A stretch of DNA of 64,000 nucleotides from Candidatus Dormiibacterota bacterium (GTDB taxonomy: Bacteria; Chloroflexota; Dormibacteria; Aeolococcales; Aeolococcaceae): the NCBI GenBank assembly GCA_003153505.1, contig PLZA01000052.1, positions 1 through 64,000 of the forward strand. The letters are read 5' to 3'. Shown one piece after another: positions 38,081 to 50,644 of the stretch. The position numbers and the translations under genes are program-made. Below the pieces are notes generated by a model. The model worked only from the letters and a program-made list of their open reading frames with translations. It searched no databases and had not been told where the DNA came from. How positions within the stretch are numbered: the first letter of the stretch is position 1; each line of letters begins with the position of its first letter.

Positions 38081-39169
38081 TCAAACGTTGACGGCAGCCG
38101 GCAGCACGACCTGGAACTCGGTGCCGCGGCGGGGCTCGGACGTCACCGACACCGTCCCCCCGTGGGCCTCGACGACGTGGCGGACGATGGCCAGACCCAG
38201 CCCCGAGCCCTCGCCGTCGCGCTGCCGGGAGCTGTCGGCCTTCCAGAAACGCTCGTAGATGCGCGGCAGGTCTGCCGGCGTGATCCCGACCCCCGTATCG
38301 CGGCAGCGCAGGACCACATGACCCGCCGATGCCGGAGCGGCGCTGATGCTGATGAGCCCGCCCGACGGTGTGAACTTGATCGCGTTGTGGGCGAGGTTGC
38401 GGAGTACCTGGCCGAGGTGCGATGCATCGCCGGTGAGATCCGGCGTCCCGGGTGCGACGCTGACGTCGAGCGAGACGCCCTTGCTCTCAGCGAGGGGGCG
38501 GAGGCGATCGAGGCTGCCCATCAGCCCGGCGATGGGGACGCGTTCGCTGGCCATCGGTCGAAGGCCGGACTCGATGGTGCTCAGCTCGAGCAGCTCCTCG
38601 ACCATCTGCGCCATGTGCGACGCCTCCTGGCCGATCCGGCGGACGAAGTCCGCAGCCGCAGCCGGGTCTTCGAGACCGCCGTTGGCGAGCGTCTCGGCGA
38701 TGAGCTGCACCGCGGTGATCGGCGTGCGCAGCTCGTGCGAGACGTTACTGACAAAGTCGCGCCGAACTCGCTCGAGGTGATGCACGCGCGTCTCGTCGCG
38801 GACCATCAGCACGGTCGCGACCTCGCCGTTGAGCGCGATCGCTCGAGCGTTGAAGTCGCGGTCGTGTAAGGTGATCGCTCGCTCCTCGACCTGTCCGCTC
38901 TGGCGTGCCGCGTCAAGCAGACGGATCAGGCGGTAGTCCACCTCTCCGGCGACGAAGTCCGAACCCTCGACCAGTGGAAGGCCGAGCAATCGCCGCGCGG
39001 GCTCATTGGCGAGCAGCACCCGGCCGCCGGCATCAAGGCCGACGATGCCCGGGTCGAGGAGCAGACCCACCGCCCGCAGCACGTCGATGCTCCCCGCGCC
39101 GGAGAGAAGGTCGACGCCGCTCAACACCTCCACCGTGGCGAGTATAGGCTCGTCTCCGACGGCAACCAT
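38081..39169 (-). CDS. PhoR-like sensor histidine kinase (PAS-HisKA-HATPase)
   Basis: FVSNVSHELRTPITAVQLIAETL H-box, NLAHNAIKFTPSGG N-box, DTGVGI, GSGLGLAIV; likely start GTG 39133. Confidence 0.9.
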   Translation of the reverse strand: MVAVGDEPILATVEVLSGVDLLSGAGSIDVLRAVGLLLDPGIVGLDAGGRVLLANEPARRLLGLPLVEGSDFVAGEVDYRLIRLLDAARQSGQVEERAITLHDRDFNARAIALNGEVATVLMVRDETRVHHLERVRRDFVSNVSHELRTPITAVQLIAETLANGGLEDPAAAADFVRRIGQEASHMAQMVEELLELSTIESGLRPMASERVPIAGLMGSLDRLRPLAESKGVSLDVSVAPGTPDLTGDASHLGQVLRNLAHNAIKFTPSGGLISISAAPASAGHVVLRCRDTGVGITPADLPRIYERFWKADSSRQRDGEGSGLGLAIVRHVVEAHGGTVSVTSEPRRGTEFQVVLPAAVNV

Positions 39170-39194
39170 CGAGGCGAACCGCTAAGCTCGATTC

Positions 39195-39920
39195 ATGGCG
39201 CCCACCGTCGCCAAACGGATTCTCGTGGTCGAAGACGAGGACGCCATCCGCGAGACGCTGCGCTACAACCTTGCGCGCGAGGGGTACCACGTCCTCGAGG
39301 CCGCAACCGGTCCCGACGCGCTCAGTGTCGCGCGAGCCGAGCGACCCGACCTGATCCTCCTCGACGTGATGCTGCCGGGCCTGAGCGGGCTCGAGGTCTG
39401 CCGGGTGCTGCGTCAGGAGTCGTCGACGCCGATCCTCATGCTCACCGCCAAGGGAACCGAGGTCGACAAGGTCGTCGGGTTGCAGCTCGGCGCAGACGAC
39501 TATGTGACCAAACCCTTCTCCTTCAATGAGCTGCTCGCCCGCATCACGGCGCTGATTCGCCGTTCGGAGATGAGCACCCGCCCGACCGGAGCGCCGGAGA
39601 TCGAGGAGTTCGCGGGCTTCAAGATCGATCGCGCCGCGAGGACGATCCATGTCGAGAGCGTGGAGCTGCGCCTCGCGCCGAAGGAATTCGACCTGCTCTC
39701 GTTGCTCCTCCGCAACAGCGGTCGGGTGCTCTCACGTCAGGCGATCATCGCGGCCGTGTGGGGAAATCGCTTCTACGGCGACCCCAAGACGGTGGACGTC
39801 CACGTGCGCTGGCTCCGCGAGAAGTTCGAGCCATTCGCCCAGATCCCCTTCCGGATCACCACGGTCTTCGGCGTCGGCTACCGCCTGGACCGAATCGGCG
39901 CGATCGAGCCGTCCCCGTAA
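39195..39920 (+). CDS. OmpR/PhoB-family response regulator
   Basis: ILVVEDEDAIRE, LILLDVMLPGLSG, C-terminal winged helix LAPKEFDLLSLLLRNSGRVLSRQ..DVHVRWLREKFE. Confidence 0.92.
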   Translation: MAPTVAKRILVVEDEDAIRETLRYNLAREGYHVLEAATGPDALSVARAERPDLILLDVMLPGLSGLEVCRVLRQESSTPILMLTAKGTEVDKVVGLQLGADDYVTKPFSFNELLARITALIRRSEMSTRPTGAPEIEEFAGFKIDRAARTIHVESVELRLAPKEFDLLSLLLRNSGRVLSRQAIIAAVWGNRFYGDPKTVDVHVRWLREKFEPFAQIPFRITTVFGVGYRLDRIGAIEPSP

Positions 39921-39947
39921 ACTCGACGCAAGTAGCGGAGGAAACAC

Positions 39948-41062
39948 GTGGACGCAGTGGTCATCGGCGGAGGTGTCATCGGTCTCGCCGTGGCGTGGCG
40001 GGCCGCTCGCGCCGGCCTCAACGTGGCCGTCGTCGATCCCGAACCGGGATCGGGCGCCTCCAACTTTGCTGCGGGGATGATCGCGCCGGTTGGAGAGGCC
40101 GAGTTCGGCGAGGAGGCGGTGATCTCCCTCAACCGTGATTCCGCGGCGCGATATCCATCGTTTGTCGCCGAGCTCGAGCTCGACGCGGGCCGCTCGGCAG
40201 GCTACCGCCAGACCGGAACGCTGCACGTCGCCGTCGATGCCGACGAGCAGAGCGCTCTGGAGCGCCACTACCGTTTCCGCCAGGAGCTCGAGCTTCCTGT
40301 GGAACGGCTCAGCTCGCGCCAGACACGTGACCTCGAGCCGGGTCTCTCGCCATCGATCCGGGGCGGGATGCTCGTCGATTCCGACCACCAGGTCGATCCC
40401 CGGGCCATGATCCCCACGCTGCTCCAGGCCTGCAGCCGCCTCGGCGTCCAGATCCACAGGTCGAGGGCTTCGCTGCTCGTTGAGGCGGGTCGCGCGACCG
40501 GCGTCGCGCTCGACGGCGGGCAGCGGATCGAGGCGGCGTCGGTGGTGCTGGCGGCCGGCCCCTGGTCCGGCGCTGTGCCCGGAGTTCCCAGCGATGACAC
40601 CCCGCCCGTCCGACCCGTGAAAGGACAGATCCTCCGCCTGCGCGGATCACCGGAGATGATCGCTCGCACCATCCGCGGCGGTTCCGTGTACATCCTTCCC
40701 CGAGGGGACGGCCGCGTGGTGATCGGCGGCACGGTCGAGGAGCGTGGCTTCGACACGTCGGTCACCGCCGGTGCGGTGTACGAACTGCTCCGCGAGGCTC
40801 GCGCGCTCGTCCCCGACGTTGCGGAGCTGGAGCTGGTCGAAGCGTCTGCCGGGCTTCGCCCGGGGTCACCCGACAACATGCCGATGGTCGGCGATTCGAC
40901 GACGCCGGGACTCATCATCGCGACCGGTCACCATCGGAACGGGTATCTCCTGGCCCCGGCCACCGCCGACGCCGTCGCGGCCGTGCTTGCCGGCGGGACG
41001 TGGCCCGAGGCGACGAGACCATGGTCGCCCTCGCGATTCCGCCGCCCCGCTGGAGTCGGGGC

Positions 41063-41066
<4 letters not shown>
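39948..41066 (+). CDS. thiO: Glycine oxidase ThiO
   Basis: VIGGGVIGLAVAWRAARAGLNVAVVDPEPGSGAS; C-terminal ATGHHRNGYLLAP; adjacent thiS-thiG-thiE. Confidence 0.92.
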
Positions 41067-42741
<1,675 letters not shown>

Positions 42742-42785
42742 CGACCACGGGCGCGCAGCCCGGAGCAGGGGGATCGGGAGCAACC

Positions 42786-42826
42786 GTTAAGTGCTTCTTA
42801 ACCATGCTCATGTGTCGCCCTTAACC
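42786..42826. promoter_or_regulatory. Candidate Pho box upstream of pstS
   Basis: TTAA cores at 42787, 42798 and 42821 (11 and 23 bp apart); includes inverted repeat GTTAAG-TGCTT-CTTAAC. Confidence 0.55.
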
Positions 42827-42848
42827 AACTGGTCGGCAGGATAGGGCC

Positions 42849-44105
42849 GTGCAGTCGCCTGGACGGCGAACAAGCGGGGTTATGAGGGCTGACATGATCG
42901 TCAAGATAGAAGCACGGCTGAATCGTGATCGGCCCGTCTGGCGTCGAGCCGCGGGCGTTCGTGCTGCACTGACATTGATGATCGGGGGCACGGTGCTCGC
43001 CGCGTGTGGATCAACCTCGCCTGCAACGTCGGCTCCGAGCGCCACCCCGACCCCTGTCTGCACGGGGACCACGGCGAACCCTGGCTATAGCAATGGCCTC
43101 GCTACGGTTTCTGGCCAGGCGACGACGCTGAGTGGGGCGGGCTCGACGTTCGTCGCACCGATGATGTCCGTCTGGACGAAGGCATACGCGACTGCGAACA
43201 GCGTCCAGGTCGCCTACCAGTCGGTGGGTTCTGGCGCCGGTATCGCTCAGCTTCAGGCGAATACCGTCGACTTCGGTGACTCCGATGCGTTCATGAAGGA
43301 TTCCGACATCGCAAAGGCCAAGGGTCCCGTGGTGCAGATCCCACTGGTGCAGGCGCCGGTCGTGGTTGCGTACAACCTCCCCGGCGTCGCAAGTGGTCTC
43401 AAGCTCGACGGCGACACGATCGGCAAGATCTTCTCCGGGGGCATCACGGTCTGGAATGACCCGGCGATCAAGGCCCTGAACCCGGCGATCACCTTGCCGA
43501 GTACCCCCGTCGCCGTCGCCCATCGTTCGGACGGGTCGGGAACGACAGCCATTTTCACCGACTTCATGACTCAGACGAGCCCTGCCTGGGTGACCGCCCT
43601 CGGCGGATCGACCACCAGCGTTGGTAAGACGGTGGCGTGGCCGGTTGGGATCGGCGGCAAGGGCAACGAGGGTGTCTCGGCGGTCATCAGCCAAACCCCA
43701 GGCGGCATTGGGTATATCGAGCTCGACTACGCCATCGCGCAGCACCAGACCTATGCGGACGTCAAGAACAAGGCAGGCAACTTCGTCGAGCCGTGCGAGC
43801 AGACCGCAGCCAATGCAACGGTGGGGATCACCAGTTACCCATCCGACCTACGGGTCGATATTGTCAACCAGTCGTCGAATGCTCAGGCATATCCCATCAC
43901 AGGCTTGACGTGGGCGCTGGTCTATCAGAACCAGACCAAAGCAGCCACGGCGGCTGCGCTCGTCAACTTCTTCTCATGGGTTCTGACCAAGGGTCAGGAT
44001 CTCACGGGCTCGGTGAACTACACGCCACTCGGGCCGACCCTGCAGGCCCTGTGCATCGCCCAACTCAAGAAGATCACGGTCAACGGTACCCCCGTCTCGC
44101 CGTGA
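42849..44105 (+). CDS. pstS: Phosphate ABC transporter substrate-binding protein
   Basis: Lipobox VLAACGS; LSGAGSTFVAPMM, DFGDSDAF, SDGSGTTAIFTDF; start may be 42882 or 42894. Confidence 0.94.
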   Translation: MQSPGRRTSGVMRADMIVKIEARLNRDRPVWRRAAGVRAALTLMIGGTVLAACGSTSPATSAPSATPTPVCTGTTANPGYSNGLATVSGQATTLSGAGSTFVAPMMSVWTKAYATANSVQVAYQSVGSGAGIAQLQANTVDFGDSDAFMKDSDIAKAKGPVVQIPLVQAPVVVAYNLPGVASGLKLDGDTIGKIFSGGITVWNDPAIKALNPAITLPSTPVAVAHRSDGSGTTAIFTDFMTQTSPAWVTALGGSTTSVGKTVAWPVGIGGKGNEGVSAVISQTPGGIGYIELDYAIAQHQTYADVKNKAGNFVEPCEQTAANATVGITSYPSDLRVDIVNQSSNAQAYPITGLTWALVYQNQTKAATAAALVNFFSWVLTKGQDLTGSVNYTPLGPTLQALCIAQLKKITVNGTPVSP

Positions 44106-44138
44106 GCCGAAAACAACATTGACCGTGGTGGGTTTCTG

Positions 44139-45158
44139 ATGCCGTCGCCAGCTGGTGTGGGCGGCGGCATCGCCGCCTCTACCGTTCGGGTAGCGCCGAC
44201 CCTTTTGAAGCGCGGCCGGCCGCGCTTCGCCGACCGGATTTTCGGAACCAGCGTTTCGGTCATGGGCGGGATCGTGCTCGTTGTCATCGTCGGCATGGTC
44301 GTCTTCCTGGTGCTGGAAGGCCTTCCAGCCATGCAGCACTATGGCTTCTTCTCTTTCATCACAGCCTCGCGATGGACACCGTCAACCGCCTTCCCGAACG
44401 TTTCGCATCCGAATCCGTACGGGATTCTGCAATTCATCTACGGCACCATGCTCACGTCGATCATCGGAATGATCATCGCGGTCCCGCTCGCTGTCGGGGC
44501 GGCGCTGGTCATCACGGAGGTGGCACCGCAGCGCGTCAAGGGTCCGCTCTCCGGGCTCGTGGATCTGCTGGCGGCTGTACCCAGCGTTGTCTATGGCTTT
44601 TGGGGGATCTTCGCGCTCATACCGGCGATCAAGCCGGTGGTGGATTTCTTGACCACGACGCTGGGCACGGTGCCGGTGATCGGCGTTGCGTTCCAGGGTC
44701 CATTTTTCGGAGTGTCGTATTTCAGCGCAGGGCTGGTGCTCGCGATCATGGTCCTGCCGATCATCGCGGCGGTCTGCCGCGAAGTCTTCCGGAGCACGCC
44801 GCGGAACGAGAAGGAGGCCGCGCTGGCTCTGGGGGCGACGCGATGGGAGATGATCCGTATTGCGGTGCTCCCGCGGGCACGTTCGGGCATCGTCGGGGCG
44901 TCGCTGCTCGGTCTCGGCCGCGCTCTGGGCGAGACCATCGCGGTGACCATGGTGATCGGCAATGCCGTGCTGCACATCAACGGGAGCATCTTTTCGCAAG
45001 GGGCGACGATGTCCAGCGTCATCGCCAACGAGTTCACCGAGGCCACGGAGCCCTTTCATCTGTCGGCACTGTTTGTCGTGGGATTCTGGCTCTTGATCGT
45101 CGCGTTGGTAGTGAACATCGTCGCGCGCCTAGTGGTGCACCGTGGGGTGGCGCTGTGA
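44139..45158 (+). CDS. pstC: Phosphate ABC transporter permease PstC
   Basis: PstC-type permease: AAVPSVVYGFWGIF, EAALALGATRWEMIRIAVLPRARSGI. Confidence 0.94.
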   Translation: MPSPAGVGGGIAASTVRVAPTLLKRGRPRFADRIFGTSVSVMGGIVLVVIVGMVVFLVLEGLPAMQHYGFFSFITASRWTPSTAFPNVSHPNPYGILQFIYGTMLTSIIGMIIAVPLAVGAALVITEVAPQRVKGPLSGLVDLLAAVPSVVYGFWGIFALIPAIKPVVDFLTTTLGTVPVIGVAFQGPFFGVSYFSAGLVLAIMVLPIIAAVCREVFRSTPRNEKEAALALGATRWEMIRIAVLPRARSGIVGASLLGLGRALGETIAVTMVIGNAVLHINGSIFSQGATMSSVIANEFTEATEPFHLSALFVVGFWLLIVALVVNIVARLVVHRGVAL

Positions 45159-46042
45159 CCCAGCTCGCGGTCGGCACGCCCGGCTTCCGCAACCGTCCGG
45201 CGTTGCGGCGGCGACGCGCAAAGAGTGCGGTCCTTGTCGGCTTGCTTATCGCGGCAGTGGTGGTCGCAGTCGGCGTGCTCGCCTGGGTACTCGTCTACGT
45301 CGCCATCCAGGGCGTGGGTGCATTGAACCTTGGTTTCCTCACACAAACCCCTCCCGGCAACCCGGCCGCCGCCGGTGGTGGGTTCTATAACGGCATCGTC
45401 GGCAGTCTCATCATTGTCGGTATCGCAGCGTTGATCGGGATCCCACTGGGAATCGGCGCCGCGATCTACCTGGTCGAGTATGGGCGAGGTCGACTGGCCG
45501 ACACGATCCGCTTCTTCAACGACGTACTGATCGGGGTGCCGACGATTGTCACCGGCGCATTCATCTATGCGATCTGGGTGACGCGGTTCGGCTTTTCCGG
45601 TTTCGCTGGATCACTGGCGCTCGCCATCGTCATGCTACCGCTGGTGACTCGAACCACTGAGGAGATGCTGCGGCTGGTCCCAAACGAGCTCCGGGAAGGC
45701 AGTCTGGCGCTGGGGGCCACTCGCAGTCAGACGGTGATGCGGGTCTGTATCCCCACCGCACTGCCTGGAATCATCACCGGAGCGATGCTGGCCGTCGCCC
45801 GTGCGATGGGGGAGACCGCGCCGCTGCTCCTGACCGCGCTGGGCAATGACCTGTTCACCGAGTACAACCCGGCAAAGCGCATGTCAACCCTCTCGCTGCA
45901 GATCTTCGACAACGCGGTGACGGGGTTCCAGGAGGGTCAAGGACGGGCATGGGCAGGCGCGCTCACACTCATCGCCATCGTGCTGATCTTCACCTTCGTT
46001 GCTCGCTTCTTCGGCCGCCGAGTGCGTACGTCGAATGCCTGA
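45155..46042 (+). CDS. pstA: Phosphate ABC transporter permease PstA
   Basis: [45 protein letters not shown] start overlaps pstC stop. Confidence 0.94.
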   Translation: MTQLAVGTPGFRNRPALRRRRAKSAVLVGLLIAAVVVAVGVLAWVLVYVAIQGVGALNLGFLTQTPPGNPAAAGGGFYNGIVGSLIIVGIAALIGIPLGIGAAIYLVEYGRGRLADTIRFFNDVLIGVPTIVTGAFIYAIWVTRFGFSGFAGSLALAIVMLPLVTRTTEEMLRLVPNELREGSLALGATRSQTVMRVCIPTALPGIITGAMLAVARAMGETAPLLLTALGNDLFTEYNPAKRMSTLSLQIFDNAVTGFQEGQGRAWAGALTLIAIVLIFTFVARFFGRRVRTSNA

Positions 46043-46883
46043 CGTGGCAACTGAACCCGCGCCTGCCACACCCAAGGTGGATGGCACGACCCCGATCGCC
46101 GAGGCATCGGTAGAAGGGTTGTCGATTGAAAGGCTCAACGCCTGGTTCGGTAAGCATCACGTCGTGGCTGACGTGGACTTGACGGCTCCGGCGCATCGGG
46201 TCACTGCCCTCATCGGCCCTTCCGGCTGCGGGAAGAGCACCCTCCTGCGGTGTGTGAATCGCATGCATGAGGTCGTGCCCGGTGCACGCGTCGAGGGCCG
46301 GGTGATGTTCGGCGGACAGAATGTCTACGATCCGGACATCGACCCGGGCTCGGTGCGCAGCGAGATCGGGATGGTGTTCCAGCGGCCGAACCCCTTTCCC
46401 ACCAAATCGATTTATGAGAACGCGATCATCGGCGTGCGGCTCGCCAAATCCTCGGGGAACCGGAAGCTAGATGAGATCGCAGAAAGTGCGCTGCGCCGCG
46501 CACAGCTGTGGGACGAAGTCAAGGATCGTCTCAACAAGCCGGCGGTGAGCCTCTCTGGCGGGCAGCAGCAGCGGCTGTGCATCGCCCGTGCTGTCGCGGT
46601 GGATCCGTCGCTCCTCCTGATGGATGAGCCGTGTTCCGCGCTGGACCCGATCGCGACCTTCAAGATCGAAGAGCTCATTCGCGAGATCGCCGATCAGTAC
46701 ACCGTGATCATCGTGACCCACAACATGCAGCAGGCGACGCGGGTATCGCACTTCACAGGCTTCATGACCATTGAGCGTGCAGGCGAACCCGGCCGGCTGG
46801 TTGAATTTGGTGCGACCGATCAGATTTTCGGAGCGCCGGCACAGGCGGCGACCGAGGCGTATGTGAGTGGTAGGGTGGGTTGA
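46035..46883 (+). CDS. pstB: Phosphate ABC transporter ATP-binding protein PstB (copy 1)
   Basis: [45 protein letters not shown]. Confidence 0.94.
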   Translation: MPDVATEPAPATPKVDGTTPIAEASVEGLSIERLNAWFGKHHVVADVDLTAPAHRVTALIGPSGCGKSTLLRCVNRMHEVVPGARVEGRVMFGGQNVYDPDIDPGSVRSEIGMVFQRPNPFPTKSIYENAIIGVRLAKSSGNRKLDEIAESALRRAQLWDEVKDRLNKPAVSLSGGQQQRLCIARAVAVDPSLLLMDEPCSALDPIATFKIEELIREIADQYTVIIVTHNMQQATRVSHFTGFMTIERAGEPGRLVEFGATDQIFGAPAQAATEAYVSGRVG

Positions 46884-46886
46884 GAG

Positions 46887-47744
46887 ATGGCGAGTGAAGT
46901 GAGCATCCTGGGGCGGTTGCAGGAGTCCGACCCCGGCCGCGAGCGTCCCAAGCGCCCCAGCATCGTGCAGGTGGAGAGTCCTGCACTGAGTACCCGAAAC
47001 GTCAACGCGCGCTATGGCTCATTCCTGGCGCTTCGCAACGTTTCCATGTCGGCACCGCTCGGAGAGATCACGGCGATCATCGGTCCCTCCGGATGCGGCA
47101 AGTCCACGCTGCTCCGCAGCCTCAACCGGATCAACGACCTGATCCCCTCGTTCACCCTCGAGGGCGAAGTCATGGTGGGCGATCAGAATGTGTATGACTC
47201 GGGAGTCGACGTCGCGAGTCTGCGCCGGCGAGTTGGCATGCTCTTCCAGCGCCCCGCGCCATTCCCGATGAGCATCTACGACAACGTTGTCTACAGCCTC
47301 CGTCTCGATGGACGCCAGAGCAAGGCGGTGCTGGACGAGACCGTCGAGCGTTGCCTGCAACAGACAGCACTATGGGATGAGGTGAAGGATCGTCTCAAGG
47401 CGGCAGCCACCGGGCTCTCCGGAGGGCAACAGCAGCGCTTATGCCTGGCGCGGACCTTGGCCGCCGGGAGCGACATCATCCTCATGGATGAGCCGTGCGC
47501 TGCGCTCGATCCCATCTCGACGCTGCGGATCGAGGAGTTGATGCGAGAGCTGTGCGGGACGGTGACGATCATCATCGTCACGCACAACCTGCAGCAGGCG
47601 GCGCGAGTCAGCGACTACACGGCGTTCATGTTGATGGGCGAGGGCCGGGCAGGCGAATTGGTCGAGCTCGGCAGGACCGACGAAATGTTCGCGGACCCGG
47701 TGGACAAACGAACCGAGGACTACATCACGGGGAGATTCGGATGA
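46887..47744 (+). CDS. pstB: Phosphate ABC transporter ATP-binding protein PstB (copy 2)
   Basis: [52 protein letters not shown]. Confidence 0.93.
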   Translation: MASEVSILGRLQESDPGRERPKRPSIVQVESPALSTRNVNARYGSFLALRNVSMSAPLGEITAIIGPSGCGKSTLLRSLNRINDLIPSFTLEGEVMVGDQNVYDSGVDVASLRRRVGMLFQRPAPFPMSIYDNVVYSLRLDGRQSKAVLDETVERCLQQTALWDEVKDRLKAAATGLSGGQQQRLCLARTLAAGSDIILMDEPCAALDPISTLRIEELMRELCGTVTIIIVTHNLQQAARVSDYTAFMLMGEGRAGELVELGRTDEMFADPVDKRTEDYITGRFG

Positions 47745-48427
47745 GCCAGCCGACGCCGGCGGGGACGCCGGTCACCCACAGGCCGGTTCTCCAGGCGGAA
47801 CTTGACGCCATCCGCACATCGATTGTCGAGTTGACAAAGCATGTTGAGGTCGCGATCGAGCGGGCCGTCTGGGGGCTCCGTGAGCGTAACCCGGACATCT
47901 GCACGTCGGTCATCGAGGGCGACGTCGCGATCAACGAGCAGCATCGGAAGATTCGCGATGCCTGTTTTCACGTGATTCTCACGCAGGCGCCTGTGGCACG
48001 CGACCTTCGCGACATCCACGGCTTCGATCACATGGCCTCAGAGTTGGAGCGCATGGCAGACCATTGCGTCTCGATCGCCCGGATCGGCAGGTCGATGACG
48101 GAGTTGCCCGACGTACCTTCTTCGGAGCCGCTGGGAGCACTCGCCGAGCAGGCTGAGACACAGGTGCGCGACATTCTCGCTGCCTTCGAGGCGCGTGACA
48201 CTCTTGCTGCCCGGGACATCGCTCGGCGCGACAGCATGGTCGATATGAAGTACCGCCAGATATTCTCGACCTACGTCAACGAAATGACCGCCGACGGGAG
48301 TCTTGCCCCGCGTGCGACCGGCCTGGTGTTCGTAGCGCACTACCTTGAGCGGATCGGCGACCGAGTGACGAATATCGCCGAGGAACTGATCTTCGCCGAG
48401 ACCGGCGGGCTCGAGGACCTGGGGTAG
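47741..48427 (+). CDS. phoU: Phosphate transport system regulator PhoU
   Basis: Two PhoU helical repeats: [47 protein letters not shown]. Confidence 0.92.
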   Translation: MSQPTPAGTPVTHRPVLQAELDAIRTSIVELTKHVEVAIERAVWGLRERNPDICTSVIEGDVAINEQHRKIRDACFHVILTQAPVARDLRDIHGFDHMASELERMADHCVSIARIGRSMTELPDVPSSEPLGALAEQAETQVRDILAAFEARDTLAARDIARRDSMVDMKYRQIFSTYVNEMTADGSLAPRATGLVFVAHYLERIGDRVTNIAEELIFAETGGLEDLG

Positions 48428-48845
48428 CCGCGTCCGTTCTGGGGAACTCGGATGCCGATCACAAGCGACGCCCGTCACGCGACTCGCACCTTCGAACCGG
48501 TCACACTTGCGCGCCTGGAAAGCGCTGCATGGATCGGCTACTACCGCCGTGAGTGGTTTCGTGTCCTGGCCGCGTCAGTCGGACTGGTGCGGTGCGGTTT
48601 CGCAATGTCGTGGCCGAAGACGCTCCGGGGCGCGCGACCCACGCCTCCCGGAGATGCGGCGATTCCTGCTGCGCACGTACCGCAGCCTCAAATCAGCCGT
48701 TGCCTGACGAGCATGACGCTTGGGCCGTCGAGCCCGACCCAGATCACCGACGCCTAGGGCGACGCGCAAATGCCGTGCTTGAGGCGTCATCCACAATCCT
48801 TCGCGGGATTGCGGGGTAGGATGGGTCCTTCGTGGAGTTCCGTCG

Positions 48846-49541
48846 ATGACCAGCCTCTTTCGGCGCCGGCGCAGGGAACCCCTGGCCGTGCCTCTGGAAC
48901 CCGAGCCCACCGGCATCGATTGCACCGTGCCCGGATGCCCGAACACCGATGCTCTGCGGTGCGAGTACCGCGATCGTCGGGGGCACCTCTGCCCGGTGTC
49001 CTTCTGTCCGGACCACGGCACGGTCATCGAGGGGGCCCCGTACTGCCGCCGTCACGCGAGTACCGTGCGGGCGATCGGGGCGCTCGCCTCCGATCCGAAC
49101 GGCCGGCCGGATCTCGACGACCGCACCCCGTCGCTGGTCAACTGGATCTCGCGCGAGCTCGACGGACACATCCGAGCGCAGTTGGAAGCCGCGGCAGGCG
49201 AAGGCGAGTCGGTGGTGTCCGATGATGCCGTCCATCTCTCGCGAGATCAGAACCGGAACCTTCGCTGGGAGCGGAGCTGGCGGCTCGTGGAGAACACGGG
49301 CCTGGTGCTCAAGATCAGCATCCACGTGTCCGCGGAGAACGACGAGCTGGTGCGCATCAACGTCGGCAGCGAGATGGTCGCCGATGGCATCCCACCCTGG
49401 ATCGCTCGGCGGAAGATGGGCGAGGACGTCGACGTCTCGATCGACGTCGCGCAGCGACAGCTCTTTTATCTGTACCTGCAGGAGAGCATCGCCAAAGCCG
49501 TGGCGGAGTTCCGAGGCGGCGATCGCCGCTCCGCGCGGTAG
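48846..49541 (+). CDS. Hypothetical protein with N-terminal Cys/His zinc-finger-like cluster
   Basis: CTVPGCPNTDALRCEYRDRRGHLCPVSFCPDHGTVIEGAPYCRRH. Confidence 0.6.
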   Translation: MTSLFRRRRREPLAVPLEPEPTGIDCTVPGCPNTDALRCEYRDRRGHLCPVSFCPDHGTVIEGAPYCRRHASTVRAIGALASDPNGRPDLDDRTPSLVNWISRELDGHIRAQLEAAAGEGESVVSDDAVHLSRDQNRNLRWERSWRLVENTGLVLKISIHVSAENDELVRINVGSEMVADGIPPWIARRKMGEDVDVSIDVAQRQLFYLYLQESIAKAVAEFRGGDRRSAR

Positions 49542-49605
49542 CCCTGGCCCCAGTCGATACCCTGTCGGCCGAGGACAAGCTGAGGCCACATTTCGAGGAG
49601 AGTCG

Positions 49606-50607
49606 ATGAACGCCGAGGAATACCTTGACAACACCGGTCGGGATGACATCCTCGGTGGCGGCGCACGGCGGATTCCGATCACCACGTCCAGAGGTGACTT
49701 CCACGTCTGGACCAAGCGTGTCGGCAATAACCCGACCGCGAAGTTGCTGCTCCTGCACGGCGGACCAGCGGCAACCCACGAGTATTTCGAGGCCTGTGAC
49801 AGCTTCCTTCCGGCCGCCAACATCGAGTACTACTACTACGACCAGCTCGGGTCTGCATTCAGCGATCAGCCGGACGAACCGGATCTCTGGCAGGTTGACC
49901 GGTTTGTCGACGAGGTCGAACAGGTACGCGTCGCGCTCGGCCTGGACGCCGGGAACTTCTTCCTGCTCGGGCACTCGTGGGGCGGGATCCTCGCAACCGA
50001 GTACGCGTTGCGCCATGAGGAACACCTCAAGGGGCTCGTGATCTCCAACATGATGATGAGCATCCCTGCGTACAACGAGTACGCCCGCAACGCGCTGATG
50101 CCCGCGATGGACCAGGACGTGCTCGCGGAGATCAAGCGGCTCGAGGCCGCCGGCGACACCGAGACGCCGCGATACATGGAACTGCTCAACGACCACTATC
50201 TGCAACACGTGCTCCGGTTGCCCGCCGACCAGTGGCCGGACCCGGTCAACCGCGCGTTCGCGCACATCAATCGGTCCATCTACGTCCCCATGCAGGGACC
50301 GAGCGAGCTCGGTGCCAGCGGGATCCTCGCCAACTGGGACCGGACCGATGCACTGGAGAGCATCAACGTGCCCACGCTCGTGATCGGCGCAACCCACGAC
50401 ACCATGGACCCGGCCCATATGGAGATGGTGGCCGGCAGGATCCCCCACGGCCGTTTCCTGCTCTGCCGGAACGGCAGCCACATGGCCATGTACGACGACC
50501 AGGTCACGTACTTCCGCGGGCTGATCGACTTCATCGTGGACGTCGACCACTGGAGCGCGTCGCGGCGGGGAGCCGACCAGTCGCTCCCCGGACGCCGGGG
50601 GCTCTGA
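49606..50607 (+). CDS. Proline iminopeptidase-like alpha/beta hydrolase
   Basis: LLLLHGGPAATHEYFE, YYYDQLGSAFSD, LLGHSWGGILATEYA. Confidence 0.88.
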   Translation: MNAEEYLDNTGRDDILGGGARRIPITTSRGDFHVWTKRVGNNPTAKLLLLHGGPAATHEYFEACDSFLPAANIEYYYYDQLGSAFSDQPDEPDLWQVDRFVDEVEQVRVALGLDAGNFFLLGHSWGGILATEYALRHEEHLKGLVISNMMMSIPAYNEYARNALMPAMDQDVLAEIKRLEAAGDTETPRYMELLNDHYLQHVLRLPADQWPDPVNRAFAHINRSIYVPMQGPSELGASGILANWDRTDALESINVPTLVIGATHDTMDPAHMEMVAGRIPHGRFLLCRNGSHMAMYDDQVTYFRGLIDFIVDVDHWSASRRGADQSLPGRRGL

Positions 50608-50644
50608 CGGCCTGGCCCCCACTCCGGAGCCCTATCCTGTGCCC

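Noticed and set aside
48428-48845. Possible small genes between phoU and the zinc-finger protein
   Set aside because: Short ORFs in several frames but no start/SD support or recognisable protein sequence.
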